A DNA stretch of 64,000 nucleotides from Oryzomonas sagensis (lineage in GTDB: Bacteria; Desulfobacterota; Desulfuromonadia; Geobacterales; Pseudopelobacteraceae): the NCBI RefSeq assembly GCF_008802355.1, contig NZ_VZRA01000007.1, positions 62,001 to 126,000 on the forward strand, read 5' to 3'. The position numbers were made by a program, and so were the translations under genes. The first letter of the stretch is position 1. Every line of letters begins with the position of its first letter. Of the stretch, positions 52,368 through 61,273 are shown one piece after another. Under the pieces are notes generated by a model that saw only the letters and a program-made list of their open reading frames with translations, ran no database searches and was not told the DNA's origin.

Positions 52368-53864
52368 CTATCTGAATTTGCCCGCTGCCGGCACAGCCCG
52401 CTTAAAGGCCCACGCCTCGATTTTTTTGATCTGTTCTGCCATGGTAACGGAAAGTGGAACCGTTTGGCTGATCATGACCATCAGGTCCTGTTGGGTCATG
52501 GGCCGTCTGTCGGCAAGCGCTTCGAAAACCGCCGAATTGACGGCCTGCTCAATCTCCGCGCCAGAGAATCCGCGGGTGGAGCCGGCCAGGAGCGGGATGT
52601 CGAAAGAGGCCGGCTCAACCTGCCGCTTCGTCAGATGAATACGAAAGATCTGTTCCCGGGCAGCAACCTCAGGTAAGCCAACATAGAATATTTCGTCAAA
52701 GCGTCCTTTGCGCAGTACCTCGGCCGGGAGCATTTCAATGGCATTCGCCGTGGCGGCCACAAACACCGGCTCGCGTTTCTCCTGCATCCACGTCAGAAAG
52801 GTCCCCAGCACCCGGGACGCCGCACCGCCTTCGGACTTGAAACCGTGGGTCGTAATGCCGGATTCTATTTCATCGATCCAGAGCACACAGGGCGCCACAG
52901 CCCCCGCCGTATCGAACGCCTGGCGTAAACTCGCCTCCGGTGTGCCGAACAGGCCGCCGTAGACCGTCGACATGTCGAGCCGAATCAGGGGAAGATGCCA
53001 CTCGGCCGCGATCGACTTGACGAACAGCGATTTGCCGCAGCCCGCAATCCCCATGACCAGCACTCCCCGGGGAAGCCCAACCCCTGCCGATATGCCGTCC
53101 AATCCAAAGGCGCAGGTGCGCCGTTCCAGCCAGTGTTTGAGGTTTTCCATCCCCCCGAGCTGGTTGCATCCGACGACATCCGTAACAAGTTCCATAATGC
53201 CGCTCTGCTGAATGATCCGCCGCTTATTTTCCAGAAGGGCCGCAACGGGATTAGTGCCGCCCGCCACTTCATCCAGACGCAGCAAACGCACCGACCTTTC
53301 AAGGTCGACGAGATCAAGCCCCCTGGCAGCGACCGCCAGCCGTTCGAACAACGTGGGGTCCTCTTGGCACGCTTTGGCAAATGACGGTTCCCGATTCAGC
53401 ATATACTTCAGAAAATCCTGGATCTCCCCAATCCCGGGAAGCCCTTGGGTCACCATGATGCAATCTTCCCGGAGGACGTGGGGAACCCACTCCTCATCCC
53501 CCAGGATGACCGCCACCTTGCCCTTGCCGCTCGAAGCGGAGGCGAGGTCCTTGAATTTCCTGACCAACAGCGGGTTGTCCCGCCACAGCCGGTGGACATC
53601 CTTCATGATCATCATAAAGGGACCGGGGTGGGCAATGGCAAAATCGAGGGCCTTGAGCGGGTCTGCCGTATCCGGGACAACAGCCCCTTCCCGGCTCAAA
53701 CCAGTCGTACAGGTCCAGACAATGGGGGGCCCCATTCCCTTGAGCCGTGCGGCGACCTGGTTTAACAGCCTTTCGCTGCGCTGTTCGTTGTCGGTAATCA
53801 CGTAAAACAGGACCGTGCCGACACTGATCAGGCGCACCATCTGTTGTTGCGTCAGATTTTCCAT
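52368..53864 (-). CDS. Ycf46-like AAA ATPase
   Basis: A 498-residue protein. The N-terminal domain (1-210) has no recognised enzyme motif but resembles Ycf46-type N-terminal domains (VGTVLFYVITDNEQRSERLL, with a VWTCTTGLS strand). The AAA domain has Walker A GIAGCGKS, Walker B CVLWIDEIESG, sensor TAN, and second region of homology RKGRFDEIFYVGLPE. Proteins of this type occur in cyanobacteria and many other bacteria; function unknown, possibly a FtsH/proteasome-like regulator. The ATG at 53864 has GGGGAAAG upstream. It is convergent with the response-regulator gene. Confidence 0.82.
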   Translation of the reverse strand: MENLTQQQMVRLISVGTVLFYVITDNEQRSERLLNQVAARLKGMGPPIVWTCTTGLSREGAVVPDTADPLKALDFAIAHPGPFMMIMKDVHRLWRDNPLLVRKFKDLASASSGKGKVAVILGDEEWVPHVLREDCIMVTQGLPGIGEIQDFLKYMLNREPSFAKACQEDPTLFERLAVAARGLDLVDLERSVRLLRLDEVAGGTNPVAALLENKRRIIQQSGIMELVTDVVGCNQLGGMENLKHWLERRTCAFGLDGISAGVGLPRGVLVMGIAGCGKSLFVKSIAAEWHLPLIRLDMSTVYGGLFGTPEASLRQAFDTAGAVAPCVLWIDEIESGITTHGFKSEGGAASRVLGTFLTWMQEKREPVFVAATANAIEMLPAEVLRKGRFDEIFYVGLPEVAAREQIFRIHLTKRQVEPASFDIPLLAGSTRGFSGAEIEQAVNSAVFEALADRRPMTQQDLMVMISQTVPLSVTMAEQIKKIEAWAFKRAVPAAGKFR

Positions 53865-53964
53865 GTTTGCTTTCCCCGAAAGGCCCGGACCGGCCATCCC
53901 TGTGATAATTTTCGCACGCCTTTTCAGACGTGCGTGCCACTGGATCACTATATCTATTTATAAC

Positions 53965-55122
53965 CTACATTTTCAAGCGGGTCCGATAGATTTCGCTCAA
54001 TGCCTTGCCATGGCAATCCAGACCATGCAACTGTTCTGCCATTTCCCGCCCAAGCCTGCCCAGGCGCGCCCGTTCATCCCTGTTCCGCAGCAACCAGTTC
54101 ATTTTAACGGCCAAGTCGCTGGAATCGCCATATATTGCATAGACGCCGGCGTCCCCAAGCAACTCACGGTTCACAGGCATGTCAAAGGCTACGATCGGCA
54201 GTCCGCAGGCCATATAGTCGAGCAGTTTACCATTGGACCCGAGCAGGGAAATCTTGGGGGATACGGCTATGTCACCTGCGGAGAGGTAGAACGGGGCCTT
54301 CTCGTAGTCGATTCTGCCGGTAAAGATTATCATCCGCTCGATACCGAGTTCCACGGCTTTGGCACGATATTCCTCTTCGGGGGCTCCCATGATCAGAAAA
54401 CGGATCGGACTGCCCTTTGACCTGAGCAGGACAATGGAGGAGAGCAGGGCATCAATCCCCTGATTGCGATCCAGCGTGCCGAGATACACCACCAGCGGTA
54501 CGCCAGGGGGGAGACGCAGCTTGTTGCGCACCTCCTCACGCCCGTAGGGGCGGAACAGGGCTGTATCGACTCCGTCCACCAGGGATGCGACCATTTTTTG
54601 GTCAGCCCCCCACGGGCCAACAAGGTCTCGGGCCGCGGAAACCGAGCTGGTTACGATAAGATCGGCGGATCGCATGTTGATGCGCCGTTCCAGCCAGGAA
54701 TTGAAGCGGTGCAGCAAGGACCCCTCCTTGATAAAGCCCTGCTCGATCATCTCGCCGGTAAGACTTCCCTGATATTCAAACACGAGGGGAATGCCCAACC
54801 GCTTTTTAAGCCGTCCGCCAATCCAGGCGCCTTCGTGCCCATAGGCATGGATCAGGTGCGGCCTGAATGCTCGGGCGAACTTGAGCGCCTGATAGGACAT
54901 AAGGATGTCGAAATACGGTTTATGCCAGGAAGGATGTACTGACAATTGTTTCAGCCATGGGACACGGGGCATCCTGATGGTTGCAACGCCCGGCATCTCG
55001 CGCCCAAGGTGGCAGGTGAAAATCCGGACATTGTGACCACAGCGTATAAGGGCTTTTGCCTCTTCGTAGGCCCTCACATCACATCCCCGGTCGGAAAAAT
55101 AGGGGGTTGGAACGAGCAGCAT
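53965..55122 (-). CDS. Glycosyltransferase family 4 protein
   Basis: A 385-residue GT-B glycosyltransferase. The C-terminal nucleotide-sugar part has VVYLGTLDRNQGIDALLSSI, IMGAPEEEYRAKAVELGIER, and AGDIAVSPKISLLGSNGKLL with the conserved donor-binding Glu region replaced by SNGKLLDYMACGLPIV. It is a stand-alone transferase, not next to other envelope genes. Start: ATG at 55122 (GAGG and AAGG upstream); a GTG eight codons earlier (55146) has no ribosome site. The AAA gene is 100 bases downstream. Confidence 0.85.
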   Translation of the reverse strand: MLLVPTPYFSDRGCDVRAYEEAKALIRCGHNVRIFTCHLGREMPGVATIRMPRVPWLKQLSVHPSWHKPYFDILMSYQALKFARAFRPHLIHAYGHEGAWIGGRLKKRLGIPLVFEYQGSLTGEMIEQGFIKEGSLLHRFNSWLERRINMRSADLIVTSSVSAARDLVGPWGADQKMVASLVDGVDTALFRPYGREEVRNKLRLPPGVPLVVYLGTLDRNQGIDALLSSIVLLRSKGSPIRFLIMGAPEEEYRAKAVELGIERMIIFTGRIDYEKAPFYLSAGDIAVSPKISLLGSNGKLLDYMACGLPIVAFDMPVNRELLGDAGVYAIYGDSSDLAVKMNWLLRNRDERARLGRLGREMAEQLHGLDCHGKALSEIYRTRLKM

Positions 55123-55454
55123 GATCCTCAGCCTTCTTTCAAGCACAACAGATCATCTCCTTTGGCGCATTTGTCGTTTTCCTCAAGGTCACCGGCCGAC
55201 CGAAACGCAACAAGCACATAAACCAAGCACAACAATATATATGCAGGTTATAACGTCAAGAGCGTGAAGCAAATATGCAAATTTCGAGAAAATCAGGATA
55301 GCTGCCCCGGGATACTCCGCGCGCCCTATTTTCCCCAGTAAGGAAGCGCGCCGGGCAAGCGAAGTCGCCACGAATCGGCAGGACCCGGCAAGGAACCATT
55401 GTGGCTCAAAAAGGGCCGACGCAGACTAGCTCGAGAACACACACAATAAAGGGT

Positions 55455-55555
55455 ATAACCAATGTTATCCCCATAACGTCGGTTATACAGCCCTACTCAT
55501 GCGCAGTAACGGATGTTTCCCTACCAATCCCCGCCCGCGGCATAACCCAAGTTAT
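55455..55555. promoter_or_regulatory. Three 14-bp dyads ATAAC-N4-GTTAT upstream of dctA
   Basis: Identical arms at 55455-55468, 55473-55486 and 55542-55555, with spacer bases CAAT, GTCG and CCAA. Copies 1 and 2 start 18 bases apart and copy 3 another 69 bases on. They lie 80-180 bp upstream of the -24/-12 element and about 170-270 bp upstream of dctA, as enhancer sites of a sigma-54 activator would. They are clearly regulatory; the binding protein is unknown. The rest of 55123-55727 shows no supported gene. Confidence 0.8.
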
Positions 55556-55631
55556 ACCCTTTCAACGACAACAAAAGAGCATAAAACAATGTTTAGTGTT
55601 CAATTTCAATCATTTGAGCATATGGGGCAAC

Positions 55632-55647
55632 TTGGTATTCAGCTTGC
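55632..55647 (+). promoter_or_regulatory. Sigma-54-like promoter of dctA
   Basis: TTGGTAT, five-base spacer TCAGC in frame with TTGC, then T. GG and GC are ten bases apart, as required; the -24 element matches 5 of 7 bases. dctA is sigma-54 controlled in rhizobia, which supports the call. Start near 55660. Confidence 0.5.
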
Positions 55648-55727
55648 TGATATAGTTTTATATTGCGCAACAACAGACGACAAGCTGAACCAAATCCGGT
55701 TTAAATAAGCAAATGAAAGGGATGTGT

Positions 55728-57050
55728 ATGAAAACGAAGAGGTTTTATCAGCATCTGTACGTCCAAGTGCTTACGGCGATTGCCATCGGTGTTGTCCTCG
55801 GCAACTTCTACCCGGAGACCGGCGTTGCCATGAAACCGTTCGGGGACGGCTTCATCAAGCTGATCAAGATGATCATCACCCCGGTGATCTTCTGTACGGT
55901 CGTCACCGGCATTGCCGGCATGGAGGACATGAAAAAGGTGGGCCGGGTCGGAGCCAAGGCGCTGATCTACTTCGAGGTGCTCACCACGCTGGCCCTCGCC
56001 ATCGGCCTTATCGTGGTGAACGTCATCCGGCCGGGCGATGGTTTCAACGCCGACGTGACCAAGCTCGATACGAAAGCTCTCGCCGCCTTTACCACCCAGG
56101 CAAAATCCCATTCCACGGTCGATTTTCTGCTCAACATCATCCCGTCGAGCGTGGTTGACGCCTTTGCCAAAGGGGACATCCTGCAGGTGCTTGTCTTTGC
56201 CATCCTGTTCGGCTTCGCCCTGTCGGCCCTCGGCGAAAAGGGCAAGGCTGTTTACCGGCTGATCGACCAGCTTTCCCAGGCGCTCTTCGGGATCGTCAAC
56301 ATCATCATGAAGTTCGCCCCTATCGGGGCCTTTGGCGCCATGGCCTTCACCATCGGCAAGTTCGGGGTTGGCTCTCTTTCAAAGCTGGGCCTGCTGATGG
56401 CGAGTTTCTACCTTACCTGCCTGCTCTTCGTCCTGCTGGTCCTCGGGCCGATAGGCAAATTCTGCGGCTTCAACGTCTTCAAGTTCATTCGCTATATCCG
56501 TGAGGAACTCCTGATCGTTCTGGGCACCTCGTCCTCCGAATCGGCCCTGCCCCGCCTGATGGTCAAGCTTGAAAACCTGGGCTGCAAGAAATCGGTGGTC
56601 GGTCTCGTCGTTCCCACCGGCTACTCCTTCAATCTGGACGGGACGTCGATCTACCTCACCATGGCAGCGCTGTTTGTCGCCCAGGCCACCAACACCCCGC
56701 TTACCTGGACCCAGACCTTTACCGTCCTCGCGGTTCTGCTGCTCACCTCCAAAGGTGCTGCCGGGGTCACGGGAAGCGGTTTTGTCACCCTCGCCGCCAC
56801 CTTCGCAGCCATCCCCACCATCCCCTTGGCTGGTCTGGCCCTGATCCTCGGCATCGACCGTTTCATGTCGGAAGCCCGCGCCCTGACCAACTTCGTCGGT
56901 AATGGCGTGGCCACAATCGTTGTCTCCCGCTGGGAAAACGAGCTCGACGTCGAGCGGATGAAGCATGTGCTCAGCAACAATCTGACCGGCACCGAAGAGC
57001 CCCACGGGTTTGCCATCCCCGAGACCGAACCGGAGATGATCGCCGATTAG
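55728..57050 (+). CDS. dctA: C4-dicarboxylate/proton symporter DctA
   Basis: A 440-residue DAACS transporter for succinate, fumarate and malate. It has eight helices and re-entrant loops: [20 protein letters not shown], the serine-rich loop [37 protein letters not shown] and [20 protein letters not shown] carry the substrate and cation residues. The ATG at 55728 has AAAGGG upstream; a second ATG five codons earlier is less likely. Dicarboxylates are key electron donors and acceptors in Geobacter. It is followed by a strong terminator. Confidence 0.95.
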   Translation: MKTKRFYQHLYVQVLTAIAIGVVLGNFYPETGVAMKPFGDGFIKLIKMIITPVIFCTVVTGIAGMEDMKKVGRVGAKALIYFEVLTTLALAIGLIVVNVIRPGDGFNADVTKLDTKALAAFTTQAKSHSTVDFLLNIIPSSVVDAFAKGDILQVLVFAILFGFALSALGEKGKAVYRLIDQLSQALFGIVNIIMKFAPIGAFGAMAFTIGKFGVGSLSKLGLLMASFYLTCLLFVLLVLGPIGKFCGFNVFKFIRYIREELLIVLGTSSSESALPRLMVKLENLGCKKSVVGLVVPTGYSFNLDGTSIYLTMAALFVAQATNTPLTWTQTFTVLAVLLLTSKGAAGVTGSGFVTLAATFAAIPTIPLAGLALILGIDRFMSEARALTNFVGNGVATIVVSRWENELDVERMKHVLSNNLTGTEEPHGFAIPETEPEMIAD

Positions 57051-57068
57051 GCCGCCCGCTGCCGTACT

Positions 57069-57110
57069 GCAAATAGAAAAAGCCCGCTCATGCGGGCTTT
57101 TTCTATTTGC
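57069..57110. terminator. Bidirectional terminator between dctA and the cysteine-cluster gene
   Basis: A 19-bp perfect stem (GCAAATAGAAAAAGCCCGC with its complement) around TCAT. The T-rich arm gives a U-run on both strands. The TAG stop of the minus-strand gene lies inside it. Confidence 0.92.
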
Positions 57111-57423
57111 GGCCTTTTCTCCCTCTTTTTCTGATCCGACGCGGCTCTATGGGGAGTTCAACGGACGATCGCCGGTAGCCACAATCATTGGGGAGCCAGC
57201 GGAGGGTCGGAACCAGTTCCGGCGTCAGCTTCACACAGCTTGGATTGATCTCGAAGCGTCGCTCGAAAATCTTGCAGCGCCTGCTCGTCACATCCAGATA
57301 GCGGCACGGCGTCTGGGTATAGAGAATGGTGCCGCGTTCGTCCTCCAGCTTTTCAAAACAGCAGAGGCCGCACTGTTTGCAGAGGCTGTCCCACTGGGCA
57401 TCGTTGTTGGCGGCATCAATCAT
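57103..57423 (-). CDS. YkgJ-type cysteine-cluster protein
   Basis: A 106-residue protein with CKQCGLCCFEKL (Cys 15, 18, 21, 22), then PCRYLDVTSRRCKIFERRF and further cysteines (SCVKL, DCGYRR). This pattern is of UPF0153/YkgJ zinc- or iron-binding proteins of unknown function. The C-terminus is basic. The stop codon is embedded in the dctA terminator, so the two convergent genes share it. The ATG begins MIDAANNDAQWDSLC. Confidence 0.85.
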   Translation of the reverse strand: MIDAANNDAQWDSLCKQCGLCCFEKLEDERGTILYTQTPCRYLDVTSRRCKIFERRFEINPSCVKLTPELVPTLRWLPNDCGYRRSSVELPIEPRRIRKRGRKGRK

Positions 57424-57535
57424 GGAGGGCAGGGTAAACCAGGTGCGGGGGATGTGTCAATACAGAGACCCGCTGGCTGAAGTCCCCGGGAGCGATCTGC
57501 CGGTCCGTCAAGGCCAGTGCGAAGAATGCATCCGC

Positions 57536-58354
57536 TCAGAAGCCTGAAAAGTTGCTCATGTACGGATGGCAGCGTTTGCAGTCGTTCATGGGAAAGGCGA
57601 CCCGCATATGACAGGCGCCGCAGTAGTTACCGAAAATATTCTTGTCCATGGAGAAATCGACGGTGCCCTTTTTCTTGATGTTAAAGATATCCGGGTGGCA
57701 ACTGGAGCAGTCAAGCTCGCTGAAATGGTCTTCATGGGAGAAGGTCACGTCGCTTCGGGGAGCCGCCGTGCTGAGCTTCATCGGCAGATGCAGTTTTTCC
57801 GGGAGCGGCATGGAAGGGGCGGCGAAAGTAAGGGAATTTCTCGGGCTGATCCTGCCGCTCTTGAGCGCGCCGGCCCAATCGATGCCGTTTCCGAAGCCTG
57901 CTATGGGCAGCGGGGCGGCAAAGGTCTCGAAAGAGGCCTCCAAGGCCTGGGTATCCTTCATGTGGCATCGGGCGCACAGGGAAGGCTCGCCATCCTGCAC
58001 CCCGAATGCCGTCACGCCGTCATGGCAGGCTCCGCAGTATTTTCCCGCAGTATATTGGGCGCGGGAGATGCCCGTATCCCCTGCACGCATGCTGAATCCC
58101 AGGTCGAGGTGGCAGACGCGGCACGTGTAACGGGCCCGGTGGCTCCAGTGGGCAAACACGACCGGGGCCATCCCGGCCTTTTTGGTCCTGCGGTGCATGA
58201 CGAGGGTGCCGTACTTCCAAAACGGTCCGTTGGGAGGAATGGTCTTGAGCACATTGCCCAGTTCGCTTCGATCCATCGCCTGGGCGCTTCCCAGGCACGA
58301 CAACAGTACCACGGCGGCAAGAAACAGAATTGTGCCATTCATCCCTTTTTTCAC
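57536..58354 (-). CDS. Six-haem periplasmic c-type cytochrome
   Basis: A 272-residue protein with a signal peptide (ILFLAAVVLLSCLGSAQA) and six CxxCH haem sites: CRVCH, CGACH, CARCH, CSSCH, CGACH, CKRCH. Many extra His residues offer bis-His ligation (for example HWSHRARYTCRVCH). This type of periplasmic cytochrome moves electrons to the outer surface during metal reduction. Start GTG at 58354 has GAGG five bases upstream; two other starts are within six codons. It shares layout and motifs with the protein at 58734-59528 and is separated from it by a small exported protein gene. Confidence 0.93.
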   Translation of the reverse strand: MKKGMNGTILFLAAVVLLSCLGSAQAMDRSELGNVLKTIPPNGPFWKYGTLVMHRRTKKAGMAPVVFAHWSHRARYTCRVCHLDLGFSMRAGDTGISRAQYTAGKYCGACHDGVTAFGVQDGEPSLCARCHMKDTQALEASFETFAAPLPIAGFGNGIDWAGALKSGRISPRNSLTFAAPSMPLPEKLHLPMKLSTAAPRSDVTFSHEDHFSELDCSSCHPDIFNIKKKGTVDFSMDKNIFGNYCGACHMRVAFPMNDCKRCHPYMSNFSGF

Positions 58355-58393
58355 TCGCACCTCGTCATCAGGGTTTATCGGTTCGATGTCAGC

Positions 58394-58702
58394 CTATTTC
58401 CGCGTCTTTTCACTGTTTTTGGCCTCAAGGACGTAAACATAGAGATCCCTGCACATCTGGAGCCGTTTCGAATATACCTTGCGGACGGTTTCATCCTGTT
58501 GCTCGATAACCTTCTGTAAGCGCTCGCATCTCCCGATCAGGGCCTTCAACTCATTATCGGAAAGCGTCATGACGTCCGCGGTCCTTGCACAGGCCTCCTC
58601 GAATTCCGTTCGCCACACCTCGTCGCAATACGCCTTTGACAGGCAAACGGACAGGACGAGACATGCCGCAAGAACCATGCGCGCCGCTATTGTTGTACGC
58701 AT
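58394..58702 (-). CDS. Small exported protein between the two cytochrome genes
   Basis: A 102-residue protein with a signal peptide (MVLAACLVLSVCLSKAYC), a single early Cys cluster and an alpha-helical charged mature part (ELKALIGRCERLQKVIEQQ, KVYSKRLQMCRDLYVYVLEA). No haem motif. The second ATG (58702) is preferred because GGAG is eight bases upstream. It probably belongs to the same unit as the flanking cytochromes; function unknown. Confidence 0.7.
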   Translation of the reverse strand: MRTTIAARMVLAACLVLSVCLSKAYCDEVWRTEFEEACARTADVMTLSDNELKALIGRCERLQKVIEQQDETVRKVYSKRLQMCRDLYVYVLEAKNSEKTRK

Positions 58703-58733
58703 CGCCATATCTCCCGTTATTCCTGGCTACCCG

Positions 58734-59528
58734 TTATACCGGCTTGGTATGGCAGCGCAGGCAGTCTGTCTGGGGGAATGCCACCTTGTCGTGACAGACG
58801 CCGCAATACTTGCCGTCAAAAAGCTCCACCATGGAGTATTTCGAGGTTCCCTTTTTGATGCCTATGAAGATCTCGGGATGGCACAGTTCGCAACCGTTCC
58901 AGACCGTGTGTTTTTTGTGGGAGAAGATGATGTCGGGCATCCCTTCGACCTTTGTCTTGAGCGAAAAATCCTGTTGGACCTTGAGCTTCGCCTTCATGAT
59001 CGAAACCCCCTCAAGTTGGTCAAGCGGCTTGATCAGCCCCTCTTCCTCGGCCTTTTCCCAGTTGATCCCGTTGCCGAACCGCTCCTTCGGCATGGCGTCC
59101 GCAAATCGGTAGAACTGTTCTTCCCTGGCCGCATCCCGCTCCAGGGCATGGCACTTCACGCAGCGCTTAAACTCATCCCTGCCGTACTCCTTGGCGCAGG
59201 CCTCAAAGACCTTCTTCTTATTCACGCTCATCCTGCCATTGTGGCAGGTGCCGCAATAGTACCCTTTCATGTTGTCCATGGCACGCACCTTGGTCGCGCC
59301 GGCGGTCATCCCGAACCCGATATCCACATGGCAGAGGCGGCAGGTGAAATACTGGCGATGCACCCAATGATCGAACACCACCGGAGGCATGCCCGCCTGC
59401 TGGGAGTAATTGTTGATGGTAACGCCTCCGAATTCGTAGGGAGGGAGCTTTCTTTTTTTCGTGCCGCTAGCCCAGGCAACACCCACCCCCACGAACAGAA
59501 CCAGTACTACGAAGAGCGGCCTTCTCAT
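58734..59528 (-). CDS. Six-haem periplasmic c-type cytochrome, paralogue
   Basis: A 264-residue protein with a signal peptide (LFVVLVLFVGVGVAWA) and six CxxCH sites: CRLCH, CGTCH, CVKCH, CELCH, CGVCH, CLRCH. It shares with the 57536-58354 cytochrome the stretches VVFDHWVHRQYFTCRLCH-like, RFGNGINW, and the final FPQTDCLRCH, so the two are duplicates. The ATG at 59528 has GAGGT upstream. Together with the small exported gene it forms a three-gene cytochrome unit on the minus strand. Confidence 0.93.
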   Translation of the reverse strand: MRRPLFVVLVLFVGVGVAWASGTKKRKLPPYEFGGVTINNYSQQAGMPPVVFDHWVHRQYFTCRLCHVDIGFGMTAGATKVRAMDNMKGYYCGTCHNGRMSVNKKKVFEACAKEYGRDEFKRCVKCHALERDAAREEQFYRFADAMPKERFGNGINWEKAEEEGLIKPLDQLEGVSIMKAKLKVQQDFSLKTKVEGMPDIIFSHKKHTVWNGCELCHPEIFIGIKKGTSKYSMVELFDGKYCGVCHDKVAFPQTDCLRCHTKPV

Positions 59529-59710
59529 GGTTACCTCCTCAGATGGTAGTATCAACTCGATTTCACACTGAAATTACGGGTTCGTGCCTCCTCGACGCTT
59601 CCGCCGATCATGGCGGCGATGGCTTGGTTCGCCAGAACGCGGTTCCCTGTTTCGCCGTTGTACCCGTTGATGCCAACCGGCACGTTTTCCCACGGGGCTC
59701 GTGCGGTACA

Positions 59711-61273
59711 TCAACCATTAAACGCCGGGACACTGCTGAGTTCTATCCTGAATTCAGCCCCGTCGTCAACAGTACCTGCCGTGAGCTTGCCGCCCATATT
59801 CTGCTCGATAATGACCTTGGACATGCACAAACCGATCCCGGTCCCTTTCCCCGGCTCCTTGGTGGTAAAATAGGGATCGAAGATCTTGGGCAGGATACTG
59901 TCGGGGATGCCGCCACCATTGTCGCGGATCGTCACGACGGAACGGCCGTTATCGCCGAACACCCGAATATGGATGCGCGGGGCCGCACCACCGTGGCCGA
60001 GCAGGGCATCCTTGGCGTTATTGATGATATTGAGCACCACCTGGGAATATTCATTGTCATACCCCACGGCGCTGACCTCATGGTCCTCTTCCAGGTCGAT
60101 GGCGATGCCGTTATTTCTCAGACTCGCCCCCACCAGCTCAATGGACTTGGCAACGACCCTATTGAGACTGAAGACCGCCTTATCCTTGCCGGGACGGAAA
60201 AAATTGCGGAAGTCGTCGATAGTGCGCGACATATAGAGGATGGCCTCCATCGCCTCCCGGACCTCAAACTCCATGCTTTCCCGGTTAAGATGCCCACTTT
60301 TGTAGGAAAGCTGGATATTTTGAATAATACCGCCAACGGCATTGAGCGGCTGCCGCCATTGGTGAGCGATATTGCTGATCATTTCCCCCATGGCTGCCTG
60401 ACGGTTCTGCTGGACGAGCATCTGGTCCTTGCGGCGCAGTTCGGCTACGGCCTCGGCGACCCGTCGCTCCAGGGAGCGGTTCACCTCTTCCAGTTGATCG
60501 TCCCGCAGTTGGATATGCTCCAGCATGGCATTGAAACCGGACATGAGTTCGCCCAACTCGTCATCCGTCTCCCGGACCACCCTGATACTGTAGTCCTTTT
60601 TGCGTGATACCCGCTTCATCGCGTCAGAAAGCAACAGCACGGGATCGGAGATCAGCCGCTGCAGGCGTGAAGACAGCCAGTAGATGAGCAGAAACGAGCC
60701 GGCCAGGATCACGGCGGTAGAGATAAGCGTCGAGTACAGGTGGTTGATGAAGACGCTCGTATCCGAGAGCAGCACCACGGTGCCGACCTTCTGCCCGTCC
60801 CAGACAACCGGTTTCGCGATGCTGAAATATCCGGGCAACCCGAGCAGGCGGTCGGCCTCCGAGCGGATTCGCTGCACGGCGACATGGTTGGCAGCCGGGG
60901 GCGCAGAGGCAGCCAGCATTCCGAAGGGGAATTTCTTGGCTACCCCCGTCGCAGACAGATAGCTGGTGAACACGTGATCGGCGCCATCCAGCACATAGGC
61001 GGCGCGTATGGAGCTTTTGGCGGAAAGGGCGGCGAGCGTCTCCTGGGCCGCCTTCGAGTCGTTGAACATCAGGGCGGCAGCACTGTTTGTGCCGATGATC
61101 TCGGCAAGCGAAGCCAAGTCTTCCTTCTCGGCAGCACGAATGCCATGCGCCTCGCGGATGACGAATGCCAGCGATGCCGCCACCAGGGCAATACCGCAGA
61201 TCAGCATGATGAGGACCGTCATCTTGCGCCTGATGGAAAGATTTTGTATGGCGGAAAGGAGGCGCTGTTTCAT
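59711..61273 (-). CDS. Membrane histidine kinase (CHASE8-like, HAMP)
   Basis: A 520-residue kinase. Two membrane segments (about 18-40 and 185-205) enclose a periplasmic domain of the CHASE8 kind (EIIGTNSAAALMFNDSKAA); HAMP (about 205-260) follows, then a coiled coil and the catalytic core: ISNIAHQWRQPLNAVGGIIQ with the phosphorylated His, VVLNIINNAKDALL (N box), DNGGGIPD (G1) and GTGIGLCMSKVI. It overlaps the YfiR-like gene by four bases (ATGA), so they share an operon with the TonB-dependent receptor. No response regulator is adjacent. Confidence 0.93.
   Translation of the reverse strand: MKQRLLSAIQNLSIRRKMTVLIMLICGIALVAASLAFVIREAHGIRAAEKEDLASLAEIIGTNSAAALMFNDSKAAQETLAALSAKSSIRAAYVLDGADHVFTSYLSATGVAKKFPFGMLAASAPPAANHVAVQRIRSEADRLLGLPGYFSIAKPVVWDGQKVGTVVLLSDTSVFINHLYSTLISTAVILAGSFLLIYWLSSRLQRLISDPVLLLSDAMKRVSRKKDYSIRVVRETDDELGELMSGFNAMLEHIQLRDDQLEEVNRSLERRVAEAVAELRRKDQMLVQQNRQAAMGEMISNIAHQWRQPLNAVGGIIQNIQLSYKSGHLNRESMEFEVREAMEAILYMSRTIDDFRNFFRPGKDKAVFSLNRVVAKSIELVGASLRNNGIAIDLEEDHEVSAVGYDNEYSQVVLNIINNAKDALLGHGGAAPRIHIRVFGDNGRSVVTIRDNGGGIPDSILPKIFDPYFTTKEPGKGTGIGLCMSKVIIEQNMGGKLTAGTVDDGAEFRIELSSVPAFNG

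Noticed and set aside
55589-55708. Possible 39-residue upstream peptide before dctA
   Set aside because: The frame covers the -24/-12 element and has no ribosome site, so it is regulatory DNA.
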